Shown: piece by piece, positions 1 through 8,266 of the stretch
How positions within the stretch are numbered: the stretch's first letter is position 1
Layout: each line of letters starts with the position of its first letter
Notes under the pieces: generated by a model
Seen by the model: the letters and a program-made list of their open reading frames with translations, nothing else
Databases searched by the model: none
Told to the model about the DNA's origin: nothing
Translations under genes and position numbers: made by a program
Assembly: GCA_964555295.1 (NCBI GenBank)
Contig: CAZKRL010000032.1
Location: 1 to 35,577, forward strand
Source: CAZKRL01 sp964555295
GTDB lineage: Bacteria > Bacteroidota > Bacteroidia > Flavobacteriales_D > Sanyastnellaceae
Length of the DNA stretch: 35,577 nucleotides
Direction: 5' to 3'

Positions 1-243
1 ACAGCTTGCTACGAAACTGCAACTTTCAATGAGTCAACATGCTCATGGGATGTAACTGGCACTCAACCCGAAGCACCAGTAACAGCTTGCTATGAAACTG
101 CAACTTTCGATGGTGAGTCATGCGTTTGGGTAGTGAGTGGCACTCAACCTGAAGCACCGGTAACAGCTTGCTACGAAACTGCAACTTTCAATGAGTCAAC
201 ATGCTCATGGGATGTAAGCGGCACTCAGCCCGAAGCTCCTGTT
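1..243 (+). repeat. 81-nt tandem repeat, block 1 (three copies seen)
   Basis: Three consecutive 81-nt units begin at 1, 82 and 163, each coding 27 residues of the pattern ACYETATF(N/D)xxxCxW(D/V)V(S/T)GTQPEAPVT. The array probably extends upstream out of the window. It ends where a related CWDNYQFEFGTCEWINLGS segment begins at about 247. Confidence 0.95.
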
Positions 244-3200
244 ACTGAAAATTGTTGGGACAATTACCAATTCGAATTTGGAACATGTGAATGGATCAAT
301 TTAGGAAGTCCGGCTGATGCAGGCTGTACAGACACGAATGCTTGTAATTATAGTAATTCGGTTTTGTGTGATGACGGAAGTTGCTTGTTCTTCGATGAAT
401 GTGGTCAATGCGGCGGATCGTCGACTTCTGGTTGCACGGATGTTGCGGCATGCAACTATGATGTTTTTGCCAGCTGCGATGATGGTACTTGTAATTATCC
501 TGGATGCACTGATTCGGGAGCATGTAATTTCAATGAAGTCTCAACCTGCGATGATGGATCATGCACATACGCTGGTTGCACCGATGCAACTGCATGTAAC
601 TTTAATGAGTTGGCAGGTTGTGATAATGGTCTTTGTACTTATCCAGGTTGCAATGAATTTGCTGCTTGTAATTTCGATTTTGCTGCTGGATGTAATGACG
701 GCTCATGCTTCTATGCTGAATTGTATTACGATTGTGAAGCGAATTGTATTACTGATACCGATCAGGATGGGGTTTGTAACGAACTGGAGATCGTGGGCTG
801 TCAGGATTTTGATGCCTGCAACTATAATGAAACTGCCACCGATCCGGGTTTATGCGCATACCCCGGCTGCACGGATTCCCTCGCCTGCAATTATGACGCT
901 TTGGCGGGTTGTGACGACGGTTCGTGTTTAGCATCTGGTTGTATCGACCCAGTTGCATGTAACTATAACAATTCTGCTGTTTGCGATAATGGAAGTTGTG
1001 AATTCCCCGGATGTACGGGCCCGGAAGCTTGTAACTATGACCCTTCAGCAGGCTGCGATGATGGCTCTTGTCAGACATTTGATGCCTGTGGCGAGTGCGG
1101 AGGAAATGGTATTGCAGGTTGTACCGATATAGCGGCTTGCAATTATGACGGGTCTGCATCTTGCGACAATGGCACTTGCGTGTTGCCGGGTTGCACCGAT
1201 CCTACAGCATGCAACTATGATGCCTCAGCGGGTTGTGATGATGGAGGTTGTTTAGCTTTCGGTTGCACCGATCCGACAGCTTGCAATTTTGATGATAATG
1301 CTGGCTGTGAATCTGGCAATTGCACATTTGGTGGCTGCCTTGATACTGCGGCTTGTAACTATAATGCTACCGCAGCTTGTGACGATGGCTCTTGCATTTC
1401 CTACGGATGTACATTGGATGTTGCTTGCAATTTTGATCCGAATGCTGGCTGCGATGATGGCTCATGTGTATTCCCAGGTTGCGCCGATGAAACAGCCTGC
1501 AATTATGATAGCACAGCGGGATGTAACGAAGCATCTATTTGCACATTCCCACTTCAGCCCTGTGACGATGGTGATTTCTCCACTATTAATGATATAAATA
1601 ATGAAGACTGTATATGTTCAGGTACCCCGGTAATTATTGGCTGCACAAATGAACTGGCCTGTAACTACGATTCCACAGCAAATTTCTCTTCTAATGATTG
1701 CATCCTGACAGGCGACCCTTGCGATGATAATGATCCGGTAACAACGGATGATGTAATACAAGCTGATTGTCAGTGCTCTGGAGTCTATCCGGAAGGTTGT
1801 CTTGATCCAACAGCATGTAATTATGATTCCTCGGCTTGGGTGGATAATGGCAGCTGTATATACCCTGGCTGTTTGGATGAGACAGCTTGCAATTATGAAC
1901 CCAGCGCAGGTTGTGCCAATGGTGAATGCATTTATGGGGGTTGCCTGAATGAGTCGGCTTGCAATTACGATAGTCTCGCGAGTTGCGATGATGGTTCGTG
2001 TGTATTCCCCGACGAAGAACCGGTTGCATTGAATTGTTGGGACGAATTTGTTTTTGATGTACTCGCTTGCTCCTGGATTAATATTGGCTCGCAGCCACTT
2101 GTTCCGGTTACTGCTTGTTATGAGACAGCTACCTTTAATGATGCTACTTGCACATGGGATATAAGCGGCACTCAGCCAATTGCTCCTGTAACGGCTTGCT
2201 ACGNNNNNNNNNNNNNNNNNNNNNNNNNNNNNNNNNNNNNNNNNNNNNNNNNNNNNNNNNNNNNNNNNNNNNNNNNNNNNNNNNNNNNNNNNNNNNNNNN
2301 NNNACATGCACATGGGATATAAGCGGCACTCAGCCAATTGCTCCTGTAACGGCTTGCTACGAGACAGCTACCTTCAATGATGCAACATGCACATGGGATA
2401 TAAGCGGCACTCAGCCAATTGCTCCTGTAACGGCTTGCTTCGAGACAGCTACCTTCAATGATGCAACATGCACATGGGATGTAAGCGGCACTCAACCGGA
2501 AGCTCCAGTAACGGCTTGTTATGAGACAGCTACCTTCAATGATGCAACATGCACATGGGATGTAAGTGGCACTCAGCCACTACAACCAGAGGCATTGAAT
2601 TGTTGGGATAATTATCAGTTGGATGCAATCACTTGCACTTGGATGAATTTGGGTTCTTCAGAGGATGCCGGTTGTACTGATCCTACTGCACAGAATTACG
2701 ATGCAACTGCAATCTGCGATGATGGTTCTTGTATCCCTCAGGTGGTAGGTTGTACTGATGCCAACGCGTTGAACTATTTGTTTACCGCTACATTAGACAA
2801 TGGCTCATGTTTCTTCGAAGGTGATGCTTGTAACGATGGTAATGCCGAAACAATTATGGATAGTTATAGTGCACTTGGCTTCTGTGTAGGTGTTCCGGCG
2901 GTGTATGGTTGTACGGACCTTACTTCCTGTAATTATGACTCAAATGCTAACGTTGATCAAGGCTGTTCATATCCAGGTTCAACTTGTGATGACAACAATG
3001 ATTCAACTTACAATGAGACATTCAACGCGGAATGCGTTTGTGTTGGAGTGTATCAAGTGTTTGGATGTATAGATAATACCGCTATAAACTTTAACATTAC
3101 CGCAACGGCCAGCGATAGCAGCTGTGTGTATGTTGGAGATCCATGTAATGATAACAACCCTGCAACGGTATTTGAAACATGGCAAATTGTGGATGGATCA

Positions 3201-5396
3201 CTTATTTGTTCTGGTGTGCCAGTGGTCCTAGGTTGTATTGACGCTACTGCGGATAATTACTCATCAGCTGCCAACACAGATGATGGTTCATGTCTCTATG
3301 TACCTTTCATCTATGTGTATCACGATAACGTAATTGCAAACAATGCTTTTGATGCTGGAGAAGAAGGGTTGTCAAATAAGCCTGTGCAAATTGTAGTTAC
3401 ACACGATGATTTGAATTCAGATACTCTGATTGTATACTCAAATGCTGCTGGCTTCGTTCAATATCCATTCGCAGCCACAGATGACCTAGAGGTTCAGTTG
3501 ATCCTGAATGATCCATTATGGAATGGAGATGCAACGGTCTACTCGATCAGTGCTTTTGATTCATTATACCTGGCTATGACCCTCGATTCTAACGCAACAA
3601 CAGAATTACCAGATGGTATCGCTTTCAATTCCGGTATCTATCAAGGATATTGGGATGATATTCATTGCGAGTACGGTTACGAAGGTGGTTACTATGTCAG
3701 CAATCTTGGTGCATCACCTATTCAAATCCGACTTGAGTTGAATTATGACGAGATGCCTTGGAGTCCGGCAATCACTGGGGATAATGACAATTATCTCACA
3801 ATTTCACCTGATTCTATTGATGCCGACAACAACACAGTGATCTGGAATACAACCTTGAACGTAGGTCAGGTGAGATTACTTTCATTCCATTTGGATGGAC
3901 CTCAGGATGACACTACCCAGTTCGGCGAATACATGTTCAATTATCATTTTGATGTTTTCAATGCTGAAGGTGTATTGGTTTCCACAAGCCTTGATAGTAT
4001 TGCCCTTGGTGTGTCTTGTACCTATCTGCAAAACGATCTTTCAGCCAATCCGGTTGGATACGCAGATCCGCACTATGTATTGGCGGGTGACACTATCGAG
4101 TATAAGGTGCGTTTTGAAAATGTGGGTAATGAGAATGCCGAGAATATTGTGGTTGTGGATTCTTTGGATCTCTCCGCATTCGACTACTTCAGCATCGAGC
4201 CGATGTACGCCTCACACGCGATGAGTGCATCCGTTAATTCAGATAACAACGGCAGCGGAATCATACGTTTTGAATTCTCTAACATCGATCTGCCTGGTGC
4301 TTCAAATCCATCAGCCTCACAAGGATTTGCAGTGTTCAGGGCGGTGTTGCGCAACGATCTTCCAGCGGAGTACGTTGTTTATAATCAAGCCCATGTAGCC
4401 TTCGATTATGGACTCGGTTCAGATGAATTCGCTATCAGTACCAATCAGACTTACCATACGATTTTCGATTGCAACAGCTTTGAAGCAATGAACGGGTCGA
4501 CTAGTATTTGTGAGGGCGAAACATTGGTGCTGAGCGCATCTCAGAATTACGTTGATCAATACTCTTGGTTCCTGAATGGCACTGATTTGGGATATCCTGC
4601 AGATCAGTCTGCCATCGAGGTCGACAATCTTGCTGCGGGCTCTTATGAGGTGATTTTGATTACATCTAATGTGCTTTGTGAGGAATCGCATATTGTCAAT
4701 GTCGAGGTTCACGCTCAACCTGTTATTACCAACTTGTTTGGAGCCAGCTTGCCCGATCAAGTGAGCGCTTGCTATGGTGAGAGTATAGTATTGTTTGGAA
4801 CATCTGCTGGAGATCCTTCTACAGTAGAATGGTCAAATGATATTGTAAACGGCGTTCCATTTGACGTCACCGAGGATTTCATGGCCTTTATCACCGTTAC
4901 TTCCGTGTATGGTTGTAGTGCTCTGGATAGTGTTTTCGTAGATATGAATGAATTGCCATCGGCTTCCATTTCCCAGTCGGGTAATATTCTTACAGCGGCC
5001 GGTGGTAGCAGTTGGCAGTGGTATTTGAATGGAATTGCTTTCGGTGGTAATGTTCCAAGTATTCAGGCGGATCAGGCAGGAACTTACACTGTGGAAGTTA
5101 CCAATGAATCTGGTTGTTCATCCATAAGCGAACCTGTGGTGATATTGGATGTGAATACGAATTCAAGCATTGCGTTTAGCGTCTATCCGAATCCGTTCAC
5201 ATCTTCAGCTACCATTATTTTGCCAGAAGGAGTTTACCAGGTGAATGTCTATGATATGACCGGTCGAGTTGTGCGCTCCTACGGAAATTGCTCATCACGG
5301 TTGATTCTTGAAAGGTCTGAATTAAGTGCCGGTCAATATCAACTGGAAGTAACCAATGGCAATAGCCGGATGTTGGCTAGGGTGGTTATTCAATAA
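1..5396 (+). CDS. Giant Cys-rich repeat surface protein with T9SS type A sorting domain (5' partial, interrupted by assembly gap)
   Basis: The reading frame is open from base 1 and ends at TAA 5394-5396, so the N-terminus lies upstream of the window. In order it contains: three 27-residue units (1-243); 19 copies of a ~24-residue Cys-rich unit of the type GCTDxxACNYxxxAxCDDGSC (322-2010), one interrupted by a thrombospondin-3-like TDTDQDGVC segment; a second block of 27-residue units (2110-2591) broken by the N gap; five more GCTD units (2670-3303); an SdrD-B-like segment; a DUF11-like domain (about 4015-4460); Ig/PKD-like domains; and a C-terminal T9SS type A domain from about 5165 (VYPNPF, YDMTGRVV, LSAGQYQLEV). 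The frame before the gap (codons at 1 mod 3) differs from that after it (0 mod 3) only because 100 Ns is a placeholder. Such proteins are exported by Sec and T9SS to the cell surface. An adhesive or structural role is inference. The Asp-rich loops suggest Ca2+ binding and the cysteines disulfides. Confidence 0.9.
322..2010 (+). repeat. Cys-rich GCTDxxACNY repeat array, 19 units
   Basis: I count 19 degenerate units, mostly 24 residues (72 nt), each starting GC(T/L/I/A/Q/N)(D/N/E) followed by ACN(Y/F) and ending (D/N)(D/N)GxC. Some are separated by inserts: CGxCGGxx linkers, a TSP3-like segment, or a PCDD...CxCSG insert. Unlike the 81-nt array these copies are diverged at DNA level, so they are older. 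Confidence 0.92.
2110..2591 (+). repeat. 81-nt tandem repeat, block 2, near-identical copies around the gap
   Basis: Units begin at 2110, 2191 (cut by the gap), then 2349, 2430 and 2511. The 81-nt windows 2304-2384 and 2385-2465 differ at one base (TAC to TTC in the Tyr codon). Such recent, homogenised copies are enough to break a short-read assembly. The block is flanked on both sides by the related NCWDxxxxxxxxCxWxNxGS segment. Confidence 0.95.
2204..2303. other. Assembly gap (100 N)
   Basis: A run of exactly 100 N, the conventional size for a gap of unknown length. It sits inside the 81-nt tandem repeat of the giant surface protein. The left flank ends in the codons for ACY plus one base, and the right flank resumes at TCTW in the same repeat unit. 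Continuing the repeat requires 23 + 81k missing bases, so 104 nt (k=1) is the allowed value nearest to 100. The copy number is unresolved. Confidence 0.97.
2670..3303 (+). repeat. Cys-rich GCTD repeat array, 5 diverged units
   Basis: Five further units of the same family lie downstream of the 27-residue block. They are more degenerate: the ACNY cysteine is lost in four (AQNY, ALNY, AINF, ADNY) and only the TSCNY unit keeps it. Three carry the longer insert with (P/A/T)C(N/D)DxN, as seen in the last units before the gap. Confidence 0.88.
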
Positions 5397-5414
5397 CAAG
5401 ATTCAATAATCTCA

Positions 5415-5444
5415 AAAAGGGAGTCAATTTGTTGACTCCCTTTT
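5415..5444 (+). terminator. Strong intrinsic terminator after the giant surface protein
   Basis: A perfect 13-bp inverted repeat (5415-5427 with 5432-5444) encloses a TTTG loop. It has an A-rich left arm, a GC-rich middle (GGGAGTC/GACTCCC) and a T-rich 3' side. It lies 18 nt after the stop codon of the surface protein and ends only 11 nt before the gpsA ATG. The A/T arms mean it could also act on the opposite strand. Confidence 0.88.
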
Positions 5445-5455
5445 ACTTTTACGGC

Positions 5456-6460
5456 ATGAATGGTAACAGTGCTTCACGGGTCGGCGTAATTGGCGGTGGA
5501 TCATGGGCTACGGCCCTGGTTAAATTGCTGTCTAATAATTGTAAGGAGGTCCACTGGTGGATGCGCAATAAAGAGGCCATTGACCATGTGATCCAGTTTG
5601 GTCATAATCCCAATTATATACAGAGTATTGAATTCGATACCTCACGACTTAGACTGACCGATCAAATGCAGGAGGTTATTGACTCATCCGATTTTCTCAT
5701 CGTTGCAATTCCTTCCGCCTTTGTTCATGAAACGTTCGATCATTTCAAGCCAACCGGTCTTGAGAACAAGGTTGTGTTCTCAGCAGTTAAAGGAATTATC
5801 AATGAGTTTGATTCTATCCCCGCCCGATATTTTCATAAAAACTGGTCAGTGCCTTATGAACAAATCGGTCTTGTTTGCGGACCATGTCATGCCGAAGAAG
5901 TGGCGCTCGAGAAACTTTCATACCTTACTATCGGTTGTAAGAATTTGGAAAGTGCAGATCGCATGGCAGCAATGTTGTCTTGTCGTTTTATCAGGACTGT
6001 CACAACAGAAGATGTTTTCGGCGCCGAGTTGGCAGCAATTCTCAAGAATGTTTACGCAGTTGCTTCAGGTATTTGCCATGGTCTCGGTTATGGAGATAAT
6101 TTTCAAGCTGTACTTATCAGCAGTGCAATTCGTGAGATGGAGAGATTTATCGACACTGTAAACGAAACGCACCGAGATGTGAAGAGCAGCGCCTACTTGG
6201 GAGACCTTCTTGTTACAGCGTACTCACCATACTCTCGAAATAGAACTTTTGGAACTATGGTAGGGAAGGGGTACAGCGTGAAGTGGGCAACCATTGAAAT
6301 GAATATGGTGGCCGAAGGTTATTTTGCAGTAAAGGGCGTTCATGAAATCAATAAGAAATTCGGAGCAGATATCCCAATTTGTGACGCTGTTTACCGCATC
6401 CTTTACGAAAAAATTTCGCCGATGATGGAGATGAAATTACTTACCGATAAGCTTTCTTAA
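5456..6460 (+). CDS. gpsA: Glycerol-3-phosphate dehydrogenase [NAD(P)+]
   Basis: This 334-residue cytoplasmic enzyme reduces dihydroxyacetone phosphate to sn-glycerol 3-phosphate for phospholipid synthesis. It opens with a Rossmann dinucleotide-binding loop GVIGGGSWATAL (residues 10-21). It then shows AVKGI, the GPCHAEEV segment, and the conserved ELAAILKNVYAVASGI helix with the expected catalytic Lys near residue 197. The C-terminal half has GDLLVTAYSPYSRNRTFG, which is typical of GpsA. Length is normal. I chose ATG 5456: a longer frame from TTG 5429 would start inside the terminator hairpin, and GpsA proteins begin a few residues before the Rossmann loop. The gene converges on and overlaps lipB by 4 nt. 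Confidence 0.95.
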   Translation: MNGNSASRVGVIGGGSWATALVKLLSNNCKEVHWWMRNKEAIDHVIQFGHNPNYIQSIEFDTSRLRLTDQMQEVIDSSDFLIVAIPSAFVHETFDHFKPTGLENKVVFSAVKGIINEFDSIPARYFHKNWSVPYEQIGLVCGPCHAEEVALEKLSYLTIGCKNLESADRMAAMLSCRFIRTVTTEDVFGAELAAILKNVYAVASGICHGLGYGDNFQAVLISSAIREMERFIDTVNETHRDVKSSAYLGDLLVTAYSPYSRNRTFGTMVGKGYSVKWATIEMNMVAEGYFAVKGVHEINKKFGADIPICDAVYRILYEKISPMMEMKLLTDKLS

Positions 6461-7158
6461 ATCCACTCAAAGCCAAACAACTTCGCGAGATTTTCTTTCA
6501 TTAGTGTTTTTACCTCAGACATATTCACCACTTTACCCAACTCTGCCTGCATTGAGGTTACCGCTTTATCGGTAATGCCACATGGAATAATGTGACCGAA
6601 GTATTGCAAATCAGGATTAACATTCAGGGCGAATCCATGCATCGTAATCCATCTGCTGCACTTGACTCCCATAGCTGCGATTTTCCTTGCTCGTTGCGGA
6701 TGTTGAGCGTCAATCCAAACCCCCGTTAAACCGTCGATTCGTCCCGCCTCTATGCCGAAATTCTTCAACATCATTATAATGGCTTCCTCCAGAAATCGCA
6801 GATACTTGTGAATGTCAGTGAAGTAGTTTTCGAGATCAATGATGGGATAGCCCACCAGTTGCCCAGGCCCATGATAGGTGATATCACCACCGCGATTGAT
6901 GGGAAAAAACTGGGCATCGATTTTCTCAAGTGCCGATTCGCTTAGCAAGAGGTTTTTTTCGTCACCACTTTTACCAAGAGTAAATACATGCGGATGTTCA
7001 ACGAAGATGAGTTTTCCGGGTACCGCGATTGCCGCATTGGGGCTCGAGTTGCGGCGCGTAAGCTTGTCGTCACATATCTCAGCAAATAATCTCTCTTGCA
7101 ACTGCCAGCAATCGGCAAATGCCATTTTTCCGACATCCAGAAATTCGACTTGTTTCAA
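6457..7158 (-). CDS. lipB: Lipoyl(octanoyl) transferase
   Basis: LipB moves octanoate from acyl carrier protein to lipoyl domains of 2-oxoacid dehydrogenases and GcvH, the first step of lipoate synthesis. The 233-residue product shows GGDITYHGPGQLVGYPI, then MGVK with the expected active-site Lys about residue 166, WITMHGFALNVNPD, and IIPCGI with the catalytic Cys about residue 193. The start appears to be TTG at 7156-7158: the N-terminal strand (VEFLDVGKMAF) that aligns with the family lies just after it, and an in-frame stop follows a few codons upstream. It sits 10 nt downstream of the PGI/PMI gene, probably in one transcript. Confidence 0.94.
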   Translation of the reverse strand: MKQVEFLDVGKMAFADCWQLQERLFAEICDDKLTRRNSSPNAAIAVPGKLIFVEHPHVFTLGKSGDEKNLLLSESALEKIDAQFFPINRGGDITYHGPGQLVGYPIIDLENYFTDIHKYLRFLEEAIIMMLKNFGIEAGRIDGLTGVWIDAQHPQRARKIAAMGVKCSRWITMHGFALNVNPDLQYFGHIIPCGITDKAVTSMQAELGKVVNMSEVKTLMKENLAKLFGFEWI

Positions 7159-7168
7159 GTGCGCTGGA

Positions 7169-8155
7169 TCAATTCACTTTGGCCAATTCGTTTTTCAAAA
7201 AGATGATGGCGGGAATAGCAACGGGGTCTTCGTTTTTCAGTTCTGCCAAGTCAATGCTCAACCAGTCACCCAAGTGAATTAAATAGTAAGCACGTTGAAT
7301 TCGTGAAGCACCTTTAGCATGAATTTCAATGATGGTGTCGCATTTTTCTCCCATGAGTTTTTTGCAAAGCTCCATGCGGAGTTGAGATCTTTTGTGGTCA
7401 TCCTCCGAACGAATGAGCAATACCGCCACACGATTATCGCCGCCGGTCCAACCAACAAGCTCATTATGATTCATCTCCGGGAAAACGTGATGCCAGCACA
7501 GCATCTTGGAGTTCTCATTGATTTGCTGCCGCCAGCGTATGGCAACACCTTCATATCTCGCTTCGCAATAGAGTATGGGAATTCGCTTCACAATTTTTTC
7601 TGCAATGCTGCGCGTCTCTGCTTTGATACTTTCCTTTTCGCGCAACAAATCAGAAATTGTTTGCTCAATATCCTTTTCGAAGTCCACATGAATCAGACCA
7701 TACGCCTTTAGCATAAAGAAAATTTGCACCGAGCTATATCCAAACATTGACCTGGGAGGATTACCCCCAGGTATGATGATACGATTGAGCGATTTTTCGT
7801 CAGCATATGCAGCGATTTTTCCGCCACTAGTTATACATGCTATTTCAGCCCCCTTCGATGCGGCCTCATACATCGCAGCTACCGTTTCTTCAGTGTCTCC
7901 GCTATAACTTGATATGATTACCAAGCTGTGCTTTCCGACAAAGCCCGGGAGCACATAATCATTGGTGCAAATCACAGGAATAGCGCAGTAATCATCAACA
8001 AGCTGTGAAACGATTTTTCCACCAATCCCACTGCCTCCTAATCCTGATATTACTACATTCTGAAACGAACGGTCAGACTTAATTAAATTAGCTTTTCGGC
8101 CAATTTCAAGGGCCTCACGCAAGTGTGAGGGGAACGCATCTACAAGATTTTTCAT
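7169..8155 (-). CDS. Bifunctional phosphoglucose/phosphomannose isomerase (SIS domain)
   Basis: The 328-residue protein matches the small PGI/PMI family that interconverts glucose-6-P or mannose-6-P with fructose-6-P. A first SIS subdomain carries VVISGLGGSGIGGK (about residues 34-47) and the sugar-phosphate loop SSYSGDTEET (82-91). Then comes PGGNPPRSMFGYS, and the second SIS half has RWRQQINENSKM and FPEMNHNELVGW, with the Glu/His residues expected for catalysis. It starts with ATG and is the first gene of a probable two-gene unit with lipB. The divergent promoter region is shared with the gene at 8267. The short length and motif set argue against a classical Pgi. Confidence 0.9.
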   Translation of the reverse strand: MKNLVDAFPSHLREALEIGRKANLIKSDRSFQNVVISGLGGSGIGGKIVSQLVDDYCAIPVICTNDYVLPGFVGKHSLVIISSYSGDTEETVAAMYEAASKGAEIACITSGGKIAAYADEKSLNRIIIPGGNPPRSMFGYSSVQIFFMLKAYGLIHVDFEKDIEQTISDLLREKESIKAETRSIAEKIVKRIPILYCEARYEGVAIRWRQQINENSKMLCWHHVFPEMNHNELVGWTGGDNRVAVLLIRSEDDHKRSQLRMELCKKLMGEKCDTIIEIHAKGASRIQRAYYLIHLGDWLSIDLAELKNEDPVAIPAIIFLKNELAKVN

Positions 8156-8171
8156 ATTTTAATTTGTGCGG

Positions 8172-8200
8172 TAAAATTACACTCGCCTGAGGTTCACAAA
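8172..8200 (-). promoter_or_regulatory. Possible Bacteroidota-type promoter for the PGI/PMI-lipB unit
   Basis: Read on the minus strand there is TTTG (8200-8197), a 17-nt spacer, then TAATTTTA (8179-8172). This matches 7 of 8 positions, Ns included, of the TAnnTTTG -7 consensus, with a TTG-type -33 element. It lies 16 nt upstream of the ATG at 8155. Pattern match only. Confidence 0.35.
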
Positions 8201-8266
8201 TACCTGTTTGCATTTAGCATTGTCCTTGCATCGAAATATTTTTTTTCAGTTCAAATTTGTGGTACG

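Noticed and set aside
317..931. 204-residue frame-shifted ORF inside the Cys-rich repeats
   Set aside because: It is a shadow of the repeat codons with biased composition; the main frame carries the conserved motifs.
2204..2303. Genuine frameshift or pseudogene at the gap
   Set aside because: The frame change is explained by the arbitrary 100-N length; a gap of 23 + 81k nt restores one frame.
133..2322. Stand-alone gene starting at GTG 133 and ending at 2322
   Set aside because: The frame is open from base 1 and 133 is inside an 81-nt repeat. The stop at 2322 lies in the wrong frame after the placeholder Ns.
1618..2337. 239-residue minus-strand ORF across the gap
   Set aside because: It is antisense to the repeat protein, passes through Ns and has no recognisable features.
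1..2600. CRISPR-like or noncoding satellite array
   Set aside because: Repeat periods of 81 and about 72 nt are multiples of three, have no spacers and code for regular Cys-rich units.
2148..5396. Separate gene starting at 2148
   Set aside because: The part before the Ns is an out-of-frame reading of the repeat. Only the sequence after the gap is the real frame, and it continues the upstream protein.
5429..5455. Longer gpsA start at TTG 5429
   Set aside because: It falls inside the terminator hairpin, and the extra residues do not fit the GpsA N-terminus.
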